Below are positions 48,264 to 62,200 of a stretch of 64,000 nt of DNA, piece by piece. The notes below the pieces were generated by a model. The model saw only the letters and a program-made list of their open reading frames with translations. It searched no databases and had not been told where the DNA came from. The translations under genes and the position numbers were made by a program. The DNA comes from Petrolisthes cinctipes (Eukaryota > Arthropoda > Malacostraca > Decapoda > Porcellanidae), in NCBI GenBank assembly GCA_033782935.1, contig JAWQEG010001376.1, positions 1 through 64,000 on the forward strand, read 5' to 3'. Position 1 is the stretch's first letter, and every line of letters begins with the position of its first letter.

Positions 48264-51200
48264 ATAGACCCAAAACATGCTCAAAATCGATATTTTAGGT
48301 ATCCAAAGTCGATATGTGCATGCATTTTCTGTACCCGTTTATATCTCAAATTCAGGGTCAAAACACCCGAAAATTCGATATTTTGAGTCTCATAAGCGTT
48401 CTGTACATGTGTACTCAGTGCTAGAATGTTTTCAAAATATAGGCTTAAAACATGCTAAAAATCGATATTTTAGGTGTCCACAGTCGATATGTGCATACAT
48501 CTTTTGTACCCGTTTATATCCCAAATTCATTGTAAAAACACCCGAAAATTCGATATTTTTGGGTCCCTGAAGCGATCTGTACATGCCTACTCAGTTCTAG
48601 AATATTTTTTAAATGTAGGCCCGAAACATGCTAAAAATTGATATTTTAGGTGCTAAATGTCGATATGAGCATGCATTTTCTGTACCGGTTTATATCTCAA
48701 AATCAAGCTAAAAAAACCCGAAAATTCGGTAATTTTGGGTCCCAGAAGCGATCTTTACATGCCTACTCCGTGTTAGAGTATTTTCAAAATACAGGCCCAA
48801 AACATGCTCAAAATCGATATTTTAGGTTCCCAAAGTCAATATGTGTATGCATATTCTATACCCGTTTATATCCCAAATTCAGGCTGAAAACACCCGAAAA
48901 TTCGATATTTTTTTGTCCCAGAAGCGATCTGTACATCCCTACTCATGGCTAGAATACTTTCAAAATATAGGCCCAAAACATGCTAAAAATCGATATTTTG
49001 TGTGCCCAAAGTCGATATCTGCATGCATCTTCTGCACTCGTTTATATCTCAAATTCAGGATCAAAACACCCGAAAATTCGATAATTTTTTGTCCCAGAAG
49101 CGATCTGTACATCCCTACTCATGGCTAGAATACTTTCAAAATATAGGCCCAAAACATGCTAAAAATCGATATTTTGGGTGCCCAAAGTCGATATCTGCAT
49201 GCATCTTCTGTACTCGTTTATATCTCAAATTCAGGATCAAAAAACCCGAAAATTCGATAATTTTGGGTCCCAGAAGGGATATTGACATGCCTACTCAGTG
49301 CTAAAAAAAATTTAAAATATAGGCTCAAAGCATGCTAAAAATCGATATTTTAGGTGTCCAAAGTCGATATGAGCATACATCTTTTGTATTCGTTTATATC
49401 CAAAATTCAGGCTCAAAATAACGGAAAATTCAATGTTTTTGGGTTCCAGAAGTGATCTGTACATGCCTAGTCAGTGCTAGAAAGTTTTCAAAATATAGGC
49501 TGAAAACATGCTAAAAATCTATAATTTAGGTGTCCAAAGTCGATATGTGCATACATCTTTTGTACCCGTTTATATCCCAAATTCAGGCTCAAAACACCCG
49601 AAAATTCAATATTTTTGGGTTCCTGAAGCGATCTGTACATGCCTACTCAGTGCTAGAATATTTTTTAAATGTAGGCCTAAAACATGCTAAAATCGATATT
49701 TTAGGTGCTAAATGTCGATATGAGCATGCATTTTCTGTACCTGTTTATATCTCAAATTCTGGCTCAAAACACCCGAATAATCGATAATTTTGGGTCCCAG
49801 AAGGGATATTTACATGCTTACTCAGTGCTAAAAAGTTTTCAAAATATAGGCTGAAAACATGCTAAAAATCTATAATTTAGGTGTCCAAAGTCGATATGTG
49901 CATACATCTTTTGTACCCGTTTATATCCAAAATTCAGGCTCAAAACACACGAAAATTCGAAATTTTTGGGTCCCTGAAACGATCTGTACATGCCTACTTC
50001 GTGTTAGAGTATTTTCAAAATACAGGCCCAAAACATGCTCAAAATCGATATTTTATATACCCAAAGTCAATATGTGTATGCATCTTCTATACCCGTTTAT
50101 ATCCCAAATTGAGGCTGAAAACATCCGAAAATTCGATATTTTTTTGTCCCAGAAGCGATCTGTACATGCCTACTCATTGCTAGAATACTTTCAAAATATA
50201 GGCCCAAAACATGCTAAAATTCGATATTTTAGGTGTCCAAAGTCGATATGTGCATACATCTTTTGTACTTGTTTATATCCCAAATTCAGGCTCAAAACAC
50301 CCGAAAATTCGATATTTTTGGGTCCCAGAAGCGATATGTACATACCTACTCATTCTTAGAATGTTTTCAAGATACAGACCCAAAACATGCTCAAAATCGA
50401 TATATTAGGTGCAAAAAGTCGATATGTGTATGCATCTTCTGTACCCGTTTATATCCCAAATTCTGGCTCAAAACACCCGAAAATTCGATATTTTTGGGTA
50501 CCAGAAGTGATCTGTATATGCCTACTTCGTGTTTGAGTATTTTCAAAATACATGGCCAAAACATGCTGAAAATCGGTATTTTAGCTCCACATAGTCGATA
50601 TGTGCATGCATCTTCTGTACCCGTTTATATCTCAAATACTGGCTCAAATCACCCGAAAACTCAATATTTATGGGTCCCAGAAGCGATCTATACATGCTTA
50701 CTCCGTGTTAGAGTACTTTCAAAATAAAGGCCCAAAACATGCTGAAAATCGATATTTTAGGTGTCCAAAGTCGATATGTGCATGCATCATCTGTACCTGT
50801 TTATATACCAAATTCAGGCTCAAAACACCCGAAAATTCGATATTTTTGGGCCCCAGAAGCGATCTGTACATATCTACTTAGTGCTAGAATGTTTTCAAAA
50901 TATTGGCCTAAAACATGCTAAAATTCGATATTTTAGGTGTCCAATGTCGATATGTGCATGCATCTTCTGTACCCGATTATATCTCAAATTCAGGCTCAAA
51001 TCACCCTAAAATTCAATATTTTTGGGTCCCAGAAGCGATCTGTACATGCCTACTCCGTGTTAGACTACTTTTAAAATACAGGCCCAAAACATGCTGAAAA
51101 TAGATATTTGAGGTGCCCAAAGTCGATATGTGTATGCATCTTCTGTACCCGTTTATATCCCAAATTCAGGCTTAAAACACCCGAAAATTCGATATTTTTG

Positions 51201-52118
51201 GGTCCCAGAAGCGATCTGTACATGCCTACTCCTTGCTAGAATGTTTTCAAAATATAGACCCAAAACATGCTCAAAATCGATATTTTAGGTATCCAAAGTC
51301 GATATGTGCATGCATTTTCTGTACCCGTTTATATCTCAAATTCAGGCTCAAAACACCCGAAAATTCGATATTTTGAGTCTCATAAGCGTTCTGTACATGT
51401 CTACTCAGTGCTTGAATGTTTTCAAAATATAGGCTTAAAACATGCTAAAAATCGATATTTTAGGTGTCCACAGTCGATATGTGCATACATCTTTTGTACC
51501 CGTTTATATCCCAAATTCATTGTAAAAACACCCGAAAATTCGATATTTTTGGGTCCCTGAAGCGATCTGTACATGCCTATTCAGTTCTAGAATATTTTTT
51601 AAATGTAGGCCCGAAACATGCTAAAAATCGATATTTTAGGTGCTAAATGTCGATATGAGCATGCATTTTCTGTACCGGTTTATATCTCAAAATCAAGCTA
51701 AAAAACCCCGAAAATTCGATAATTTTGGGTCCCAGAAGCGATCTTTACATGCCTACTCCGTGTTAGAGTATTTTCAAAATACAGGCCCAAAACATGCTCA
51801 AAATCGATGTTTTAGGTTCCCAAAGTCAATATGTGTATGCATATTCTATACCCGTTTATATCCCAAATTCAGGCTGAAAACACCCGAAAATTCGATATTT
51901 TTTTGTCCCAGAAGCGATCTGTACATCCCTACTCATGGCTAGAATACTTTCAAAATATAGGCCCAAAACATGCTAAAAATCGATATTTTGGATGCCCAAA
52001 GTCGATATCTGCATGCATCTTCTGTACTCGTTTATATCTCAAATTCAGGATCAAAACACCAGAAAATTCGATAATTTTGGGTCCCAGAAGGGATATTTAC
52101 ATGCCTACTCAGTGCTAA
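47270..52118 (+). repeat. Higher-order duplication, offset 2,990 bp (17 monomers)
   Basis: About 47,310-49,130 recurs at about 50,300-52,118 with shared words such as TTTTGAGTCTCATAAGCGTT and TCATTGTAAAAACACCCGAA. The block around 48,650-49,900 also matches 33,350-34,560 at offset 15,300, showing reuse of the same cassette. Confidence 0.8.
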
Positions 52119-53224
52119 AAAAATTTTAAAATATAGGCTCAAAGCATGCTAAAAATCGATATTTTAGGTGTTCAAAGTCGATATGTGCATACATCTTTTG
52201 TATTCGTTTATATCCAAAATTCAGGCTCAAAATAACGGAAAATTCAATATTTTTGGGTTCCAGAAGTAATGTGTACATGACTACTCAGTGCTAGAAAGTT
52301 TTCAAAATATAGGCTCAAAACATGCTAAAAATCTATAATTTTGGTGTTTAAAGTCGATATGTGCATACATCTTTTGTACCCGTTTATATCCCAAATTCAG
52401 GCTCAAAACACCCGAAAATTCAATATTTTTGGGTTCCTGAAGCGATCTGTACCTGCCTGCTCAGTGCTAGAATATTTTTTAAATGTAGGCCTAAAACATG
52501 CTAAAATCGATATTTTAGGTGCTAAATGTCGATATGAGCATGCATTTTCTGTATCTGTTTATATCTCAAATTCTGGCTCAAAACACCCGAATAATCGATA
52601 ATTTTTTGTCCCAGAAGCGTTCTGTACATGCCTACTCATTGCTAGAATACTTTCAAAATATAGGCCCAAAACATGCTAAAATCGATATTTTGGGTGCCCA
52701 AAGTCGATATCTGCATGCATCTTCTGTACCCGTTTATATCTCAAATTCAGGCTCAAAACACCCGAAAACTCGATATTTTTGGGTCCCAGAAGAGATCTGT
52801 ACATGCCTACTCCGTGTTAGAGTACTTTCAAAATACGGGCCCAAAACATGCTAAAAATCGATATTTTAGGTGCCCAAAGTCGATATGTGTATGCATCTTC
52901 AGTACCCGTTTATATCTCAAATTCAGGCTCAAAACAACGGAAAATTCAATATTTTTGGGTTCCAGAAGCGATCTGTACATGCCTACTCAGTGCTAGAATG
53001 TTTTCAAAATATAGGCTCAAAACATGCTAAAAATCTATAATTTAGGTGTCCAAAGTCGATATGTGCATGCATCTTCTGTACCCGTATATATCTGAAATTC
53101 AGGCTCAAAACACCCAAAAATTCGATATTTTTGTGTCCCAGAAGCGATCTCTACATGCCTACTTTGTGTTAGAGTATTTTCAAAATAGTTGCCCAAAACA
53201 TGCTCAAAATCGATATTTTGGTGC

Positions 53225-56200
53225 CCAAAGTCGATATGTGCTTGCATCTTCTGTACCTGTTCATATCTCAAATTCATTCTCAAAACACCCGAAAATTCGT
53301 TATTTTCGGGTCCAAGAAGCGATCTGTACATGCCTACTCTTTGCTAGAATGTTTTCAAAATACATACCCAAAACATGCTCAACATCGATATTTTAGGTGC
53401 AAAAAGTCGATATGTGCATACATCTTTTGTACCCGTTTTTATCCCAAATTCAGGCTTAAAACCCCCGAAAATTCGATATTTTTGTGTCCCAGAAGCGATC
53501 TGTACATGTCTACTCAGTGCTAGAATGTTTTCAAAATAAAGGCCTAAAACATGCTAAAATTCGATATTTTAGGTGTCCAAAGTCGATATGTGCATACATC
53601 TTTTGTACTTGTTTATATCCCAAATTCAGGCTCAAAACACCCTAAAACTCGATATTTGTGGGTCCCAGAAGAGATCTGTACATGCCTACTCCGTGTTAGA
53701 GTACTTTCAAAATACAGGCCCAAAACATGCTAAAAATCGATATTTTAGGTGCCCAAAGTCGATATGTGAATGCATCTTCAGTACCCGTTTATATCCCAAA
53801 TTCAGGCTCAAAACACCCGAAAATTTGATATTTTTGGGTCCCTGAAGCTATCTGTACATGCCTACTCAGTGCTAGAATATTTTTTAAATGTAGGCCCAAA
53901 CATGCTAAAAATCGATATTTTAGGTGCTGAATGTCGATATGAGCATGCATTTTCTGTACCGGTTTATATCTCAAATTCAGGCTCAAAACACCCGAAAATT
54001 CGATTATTTTTGGTCCCAGAAGCGTTCTTTACATGCCTACTCCGTGTTAGAGTATTTTCAAAATACAGGCCCAAAACATGCTCAAAATCGATATTTTATA
54101 TAACCAAAGTCAATATGTGTATGCATCTTCTATACCCGTTTATATCCCAAATTCAGGCTGAAAACATCCGAAAATTCGATATTTTTTTGTCCCAGAAGCG
54201 ATCTGTACATGCCTACTCATTGCTAGAATACTTTCAAAATATAGGCCCAAAACATGCTAAAAATCGATATTTTGGGTGCCCAAAGTCGATATCTGCATGC
54301 ATATTCTGTACCCGTTTATATCTCAAATTCAGGCTCAAAACACCCGAAAACTCGATATTTTTGGGTCCCAGAAGAGATCTGTAAATGCCTACTCCGTGTT
54401 AGAGTCCTTTCAAAATACAGGCCCAAAACATGCTGAAAATCAATATTTTATGTGCCCAAAGTCGATATGTGCTTGCATCTTCTGTACCCGTTCATATCTC
54501 AAATTCATTCTCAAAACACCCGAAAATTCGTTATTTTCGGGTCCAAGAAGCGATCTGTACATGCCTACTCTTTGCTAGAATGTTTTCAAAATACATAACA
54601 TAAACATGCTCAACATCGATATTTTAGGTGCAAAAAGTCGATATGTGCATACATCTTTTGTACCCGTTTATATCCCAAATTCAGGCTTAAAACACCCGAA
54701 AATTCGATATTTTTGTGTCCCAGAAGCGATCTGTACATGTCTACTCAGTGCTAGAATATTTTCAAAATAAAGGCCTAAAACATGCTAAAATTTGATATTT
54801 TAGGGGTCCAAAGACGATATGTGCATACATCTTTTGTACTTGTTTATATCCCAAATTCAGGCTCAAAACACCCTAAAACTCGATATTTTGGGGTCCCAGA
54901 AGAGATCTGTACATGCCTACTCCGTGTTAGAGTACTTTCAAAATACAGGCCCAAAACATGCTAAAAATCGATATTTTAGGTGCCCAAAGTCGATATGTGA
55001 ATGCATCTTCAGTACCCGTTTATATCTCAAATTCAGGCTCAAAACAACGGAAAATTCAATATTTTTGGGTTCCAGAAGCGATCTGTACATGCCTACTCAG
55101 TGCTAGAATGTTTTCAAAATATAGGCTCAAAACATGCTAAAAATCTATAATTTAGGTGTCCAAAGTCGATATGTGCATGCATCTTCTGTACCCGTATATA
55201 TCTGAAATTCAGGCTCAAAACACCCAAAAATTCGACATTTTTGTGTCCCAGAAGCGATCTCTACATGCCTACTTTGTGTTAGAGTATTTTCAAAATAGAT
55301 GCCCAAAACATGCTCAAAATCGATATTTTGGTGCCCAAAGTCGATATGTGCTTGCATCTTCTGTACCCGTTCATATCTCAAATTCATTCTCAAAACACCC
55401 GAAAATTCGTTATTTTCGAGTCCAAGAAGCGATCTGTACATGCCTACTCTTTGCTAGAATGTTTTCAAAATACATACCCAAAACATGCTCAACATCGATA
55501 TTTTAGGTACAAAAAGTCGATATGTGCATACATCTTTTGTACCCGTTTATATCCCAAATTCAGGCTTAAAACCCCCGAAAATTCGATATTTTTGTGTCCC
55601 AGAAGCGATCTGTACATGTCTACTCAGTGCTAGAATGTTTTCAAAATAAAGGCCTAAAACATGCTAAAATTCGATATTTTAGGTGTCCAAAGTCGATAAG
55701 TGCATACATCTTTTGTACTTGTTTATATCCCAAATTCAGGCTCAAAACACCCTAAAACTCGATATTTTTGGGTCCCAGAAGAGATCTGTACATGCCTACT
55801 CCGTGTTAGAGTACTTTCAAAATACAGGCCCAAAACATACTAAAAATCGATATTTTAGGTGCCCAAAGTCGATATGTGAATGCATCTTCAGTACCCGTTT
55901 ATATCCCAAATTCAGGCTCAAAACACCCGAAAATTTGATATTTTTGGGTCCCTGAAGCTATCTGTACATGCCTACTCAGTGCTAGAATATTTTTTAAATG
56001 TAGGCCCAAAACATGCTAAAAATCGATATTTTAGGTGCTGAATGTCGATATGAGCATGCATTTTCTGTACCGGTTTATATCTCAAATTCAGGCTCAAAAC
56101 ACCCGAAAATTCGATTATTTTTGGTCCCAGAAGCGATCTTTACATGCCTACTCCGTGTTAGAGTATTTTCAAAATACAGGCCCAAAACATGCTCAAAATC

Positions 56201-59200
56201 GATATTTTATATACCCAAAGTCAATATGTGTATGCATCTTCTATACCCGTTTATATCCCAAATTCAGGCTGAAAACATCCGAAAATTCGTTATTTTCGGG
56301 CCCAAGAAGCGATCTGTACATGCCTACTCTTTGCTAGAATGTTTTCAAAATACATACCCAAAACATGCTCAACATCGATATTTTAGGTGCAAAAAGTCGA
56401 TATGTGCATACATCTTTTGTACCCGTTTATATCCCAAATTCAGGCTTAAAACACCCGAAAATTCGATATTTTTGGGTCCCAGAAGCGATCTGTACATGTC
56501 TACTCAGTGCTAGAATGTTTTCAAAATAAAGGCCTAAAACATGCTAAAATTCGATATTTTAGGTGTCCAAAGTCGATATGTGCATACATCTTTTGTACTT
56601 GTTTATATCCCAAATTCAGGCTCAAAACACCCTAAAACTCGATATTTTGGGGTCCCAGAAGAGATCTGTACATGCCTACTCCGTGTTAGAGTACTTTCAA
56701 AATACAGGCCCAAAACATGCTAAAAATCGATATTTTAGGTGCCCAAAGTCGATATGTGAATGCATCTTCAGTACCCGTTTATATCCCAAATTCAGGCTCA
56801 AAACACCCGAAAATTTGATATTTTTGGGTCCCTGAAGCTATCTGTACATGCCTACTCAGTGCTAGAATATTTTTTAAATGTAGGCCCAAAACATGCTAAA
56901 AATCGATATTTTAGGTGCTGAATGTCGATATGAGCATGCATTTTCTGTACCGGTTTATATCTCAAATTCAGGCTCAAAACACCCGAAAATTCGATTATTT
57001 TTGGTCCCAGAAGCGTTCTTTACATGCCTACTCCGTGTTAGAGTATTTTCAAAATACAGGCCCAAAACATGCTCAAAATCGATATTTTATATACCCAAAG
57101 TCAATATGTGTATGCATCTTCTATACCCGTTTATATCCCAAATTCAGGCTGAAAACATCCGAAAATTCGATATTTTTTTGTCCCAGAAGCGATCTGTACA
57201 TGCCTACTCATTGCTAGAATACTTTCAAAATATAGGCCCAAAACATGCTAAAAATCGATATTTTGGGTGCCCAAAGTCGATATCTGCATGCATATTCTGT
57301 ACCCGTTTATATCTCAAATTCAGGCTCAAAACACCCGAAAACTCGATATTTTTGGGTCCCAGAAGAGATCTGTAAATGCCTACTCCGTGTTAGAGTCCTT
57401 TCAAAATACAGGCCCAAAACATGCTGAAAATCAATATTTTATGTGCCCAAAGTCGATATGTGCTTGCATCTTCTGTACCCGTTCATATCTCAAATTCATT
57501 CTCAAAACACCCGAAAATTCGTTATTTTCGGGTCCAAGAAGCGATCTGTACATGCCTACTCTTTGCTAGAATGTTTTCAAAATACATACCCAAAACATGC
57601 TCAACATCGATATTTTAGGTGCAAAAAGTCGATATGTGCATACATCTTTTGTACCCGTTTATATCCCAAATTCAGGCTTAAAACACCCGAAAATTCGATA
57701 TTTTTGTGTCCCAGAAGCGATCTGTACATGTCTACTCAGTGCTAGAATATTTTCAAAATAAAGGCCTAAAACATGCTAAAATTCGATATTTTAGGTGTCC
57801 AAAGTCGATATGTGCATACATCTTTTGTACTTGTTTATATCCCAAATTCAGGCTCAAAACACCCTAAAACTCGATATTTTGGGGTCCCAGAAGAGATCTG
57901 TACATGCCTACTCCGTGTTAGAGTACTTTCAAAATACAGGCCCAAAACATGCTAAAAATCGATATTTTAGGTGCCCAAAGTCGATATGTGAATGCATCTT
58001 CAGTACCCGTTTATATCTCAAATTCAGGCTCAAAACAACGGAAAATTCAATATTTTTGGGTTCCAGAAGCGATCTGTACATGCCTACTCAGTGCTAGAAT
58101 GTTTTCAAAATATAGGCTCAAAACATGCTAAAAATCTATAATTTAGGTGTCCAAAGTCGATATGTGCATGCATCTTCTGTACCCGTATATATCTGAAATT
58201 CAGGCTCAAAACACCCAAAAATTCGACATTTTTGTGTCCCAGAAGCGATCTCTACATGCCTACTTTGTGTTAGAGTATTTTCAAAATAGATGCCCAAAAC
58301 ATGCTCAAAATCGATATTTTGGTGCCCAAAGTCGATATGTGCTTGCATCTTCTGTACCCGTTCATATCTCAAATTCATTCTCAAAACACCCGAAAATTCG
58401 TTATTTTCGGGCCCAAGAAGCGATCTGTACATGTCTACTCAGTGCTAGAATGTTTTCAAAATAAAGGCCTAAAACATGCTAAAATTCGATATTTTAGGTG
58501 TCCAAAGTCGATATGTGCATACATCTTTTGTACTTGTTTATATCCCAAATTCAGGCTCAAAACACCCTAAAACTCGATATTTTTGTGTCCCAGAAGAGAT
58601 CTGTACATGCCTACTCCGTGTTAGAGTACTTTCAAAATACAGGCCCAAAACATGCTAAAAATCGATATTTTAGGTGCTGAATGTCGATATGAGCATGCAT
58701 TTTCTGTACCGGTTTATATCTCAAATTTAGGCTCAAAACACCCGAAAATTCGATAATTTTGGGTCCCAGAAGCGATCTTTACATGCCTACTCCGTGTTAG
58801 AGTATTTTCAAAATACAGGCCCAAAACATGCTCAAAATCGATATTTTATATACCCAAAGTCAATATGTGTATGCATCTTCTATACTCGTTTATATCCCAA
58901 ATTCATGCTGAAAACATCAGAAAATTCGATATTTTTTTGTCCCAGAAGCGATCTGTACATGCCTACTCATTGCTAGAATACTTTCAAAATATAGGCCCAA
59001 AACATGCTAAAAATCGATATTTTGGGTGCCCAAAGTCGATATCTGCATGCATATTCTGTACCCGTTTATATCTCAAATTCAGGCTCAAAACACCCGAAAA
59101 CTCGATATTTTTGGGTCCCAGAAGAGATCTGTAAATGCCTACTCCGTGTTAGAGTCCTTTCAAAATACAGGCCCAAAACATGCTGAAAATCAATATTTTA

Positions 59201-59206
59201 TGTGCC
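53225..59206 (+). repeat. Higher-order repeat, 5,982 bp (34 monomers), unit 1
   Basis: Nearly identical to the sequence starting at 59,207. Private variants are shared at offset 5,982: GGGGTCCAAAGACGATATG (about 54,803 and 60,785), AAAGTCGATAAGTGCATACA (about 55,689 and 61,671) and TTTTCGAGTCCAAGAAGC (about 55,412 and 61,394). Confidence 0.9.
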
Positions 59207-62200
59207 CAAAGTCGATATGTGCTTGCATCTTCTGTACCCGTTCATATCTCAAATTCATTCTCAAAACACCCGAAAATTCGTTATTTTCGGGTCCAAGAAG
59301 CGATCTGTACATGCCTACTCTTTGCTAGAATGTTTTCAAAATACATACCCAAAACATGCTCAACATCGATATTTTAGGTGCAAAAAGTCGATATGTGCAT
59401 ACATCTTTTGTACCCGTTTATATCCCAAATTCAGGCTTAAAACACCCGAAAATTCGATATTTTTGTGTCCCAGAAGCAATCTGTACATGTCTACTCAGTG
59501 CTAGAATGTTTTCAAAATAAAGGCCTAAAACATGCTAAAATTCGATATTTTAGGTGTCCAAAGTCGATATGTGCATACATCTTTTGTACTTGTTTATATC
59601 CCAAATTCAGGCTCAAAACACCCTAAAACTCGATATTTTTGTGTCCCAGAAGAGATCTGTACATGCCTACTCCGTGTTAGAGTACTTTCAAAATACAGGC
59701 CCAAAACATGCTAAAAATCGATATTTTAGGTGCCCAAAGTCGATATGTGAATGCATCTTCAGTACCCGTTTATATCCCAAATTCAGGCTCAAAACACCCG
59801 AAAATTTGATATTTTTGGGTCCCTGAAGCTATCTGTACATGCCTACTCAGAGCTAGAATATTTTTTAAATGTAGGCCCAAAACATGCTAAAAATCGATAT
59901 TTTAGGTGCTGAATGTCGATATGAGCATGCATTTTCTGTACCGGTTTATATCTCAAATTTAGGCTCAAAACACCCGAAAATTCGATTATTTTTGGTCCCA
60001 GAAGCGATCTTTACATGCCTACTCCGTGTTAGAGTATTTTCAAAATACAGGCCCAAAACATGCTCAAAATCGATATTTTATATACCCAAAGTCAATATGT
60101 GTATGCATCTTCTATACCCGTTTATATCCCAAATTCAGGCTGAAAACATCAGAAAATTCGATATTTTTTTGTCCCAGAAGCGATCTGTACATGCCTACTC
60201 ATTGCTAGAATACTTTCAAAATATAGGCCCAAAACATGCTAAAAATCGATATTTTGGGTGCCCAAAGTCGATATCTGCATGCATATTCTGTACCCGTTTA
60301 TATCTCAAATTCAGGCTCAAAACACCCGAAAACTCGATATTTTTGGGTCCCAGAAGAGATCTGTAAATGCCTACTCCGTGTTAGAGTCCTTTCAAAATAC
60401 AGGCCCAAAACATGCTGAAAATCAATATTTTATGTGCCCAAAGTCAAAATGTGCTTGCATCTTCTGTACCCGTTCATATCTCAAATTCATTCTCAAAACA
60501 CCCGAAAATTCGTTATTTTCGGGTCCAAGAAGCGATCTGTACATGCCTACTCAGTGCTAGAATGTTTTCAAAATACATACCCAAAACATGCTCAACATCG
60601 ATATTTTAGGTGCAAAAAGTCGATATGTGCATACATCTTTTGTACCCGTTTATATCCCAAATTCAGGCTTAAAACACCCGAAAATTCGATATTTTTGTGT
60701 CCCAGAAGCGATCTGTACATGTCTACTCAGTGCTAGAATATTTTCAAAATAAAGGCCTAAAACATGCTAAAATTTGATATTTTAGGGGTCCAAAGACGAT
60801 ATGTGCATACATCTTTTGTACTTGTTTATATCCCAAATTCAGGCTCAAAACACCCTAAAACTCGATATTTTGGGGTCCCAGAAGAGATCTGTACATGCCT
60901 ACTCCGTGTTAGAGTACTTTCAAAATACAGGCCCAAAACATGCTAAAAATCGATATTTTAGGTGCCCAAAGTCGATATGTGAATGCATCTTCAGTACCCG
61001 TTTATATCTCAAATTCAGGCTCAAAACAACGGAAAATTCAATATTTTTGGGTTCCAGAAGCGATCTGTACATGCCTACTCAGTGCTAGAATGTTTTCAAA
61101 ATATAGGCTCAAAACATGCTAAAAATCTATAATTTAGGTGTCCAAAGTCGATATGTGCATGCATCTTCTGTACCCGTATATATCTGAAATTCAGGCTCAA
61201 AACACCCAAAAATTCGACATTTTTGTGTCCCAGAAGCGATCTCTACATGCCTACTTTGTGTTAGAGTATTTTCAAAATAGATGCCCAAAACATGCTCAAA
61301 ATCGATATTTTGGTGCCCAAAGTCGATATGTGCTTGCATCTTCTGTACCCGTTCATATCTCAAATTCATTCTCAAAACACCCGAAAATTCGTTATTTTCG
61401 AGTCCAAGAAGCGATCTGTACATGCCTACTCTTTGCTAGAATGTTTTCAAAATACATACCCAAAACATGCTCAACATCGATATTTTAGGTACAAAAAGTC
61501 GATATGTGCATACATCTTTTGTACCCGTTTATATCCCAAATTCAGGCTTAAAACCCCCGAAAATTCGATATTTTTGTGTCCCAGAAGCGATCTGTACATG
61601 TCTACTCAGTGCTAGAATGTTTTCAAAATAAAGGCCTAAAACATGCTAAAATTCGATATTTTAGGTGTCCAAAGTCGATAAGTGCATACATCTTTTGTAC
61701 TTGTTTATATCCCAAATTCAGGCTCAAAACACCCTAAAACTCGATATTTTTGGGTCCCAGAAGAGATCTGTACATGCCTACTCCGTGTTAGAGTACTTTC
61801 AAAATACAGGCCCAAAACATACTAAAAATCGATATTTTAGGTGCCCAAAGTCGATATGTGAATGCATCTTCAGTACCCGTTTATATCCCAAATTCAGGCT
61901 CAAAACACCCGAAAATTTGATATTTTTGGGTCCCTGAAGCTATCTGTACATGCCTACTCAGTGCTAGAATATTTTTTAAATGTAGGCCCAAAACATGCTA
62001 AAAATCGATATTTTAGGTGCTGAATGTCGATATGAGCATGCATTTTCTGTACCGGTTTATATCTCAAATTCAGGCTCAAAACACCCGAAAATTCGATTAT
62101 TTTTGGTCCCAGAAGCGATCTTTACATGCCTACTCCGTGTTAGAGTATTTTCAAAATACAGGCCCAAAACATGCTCAAAATCGATATTTTATATACCCAA

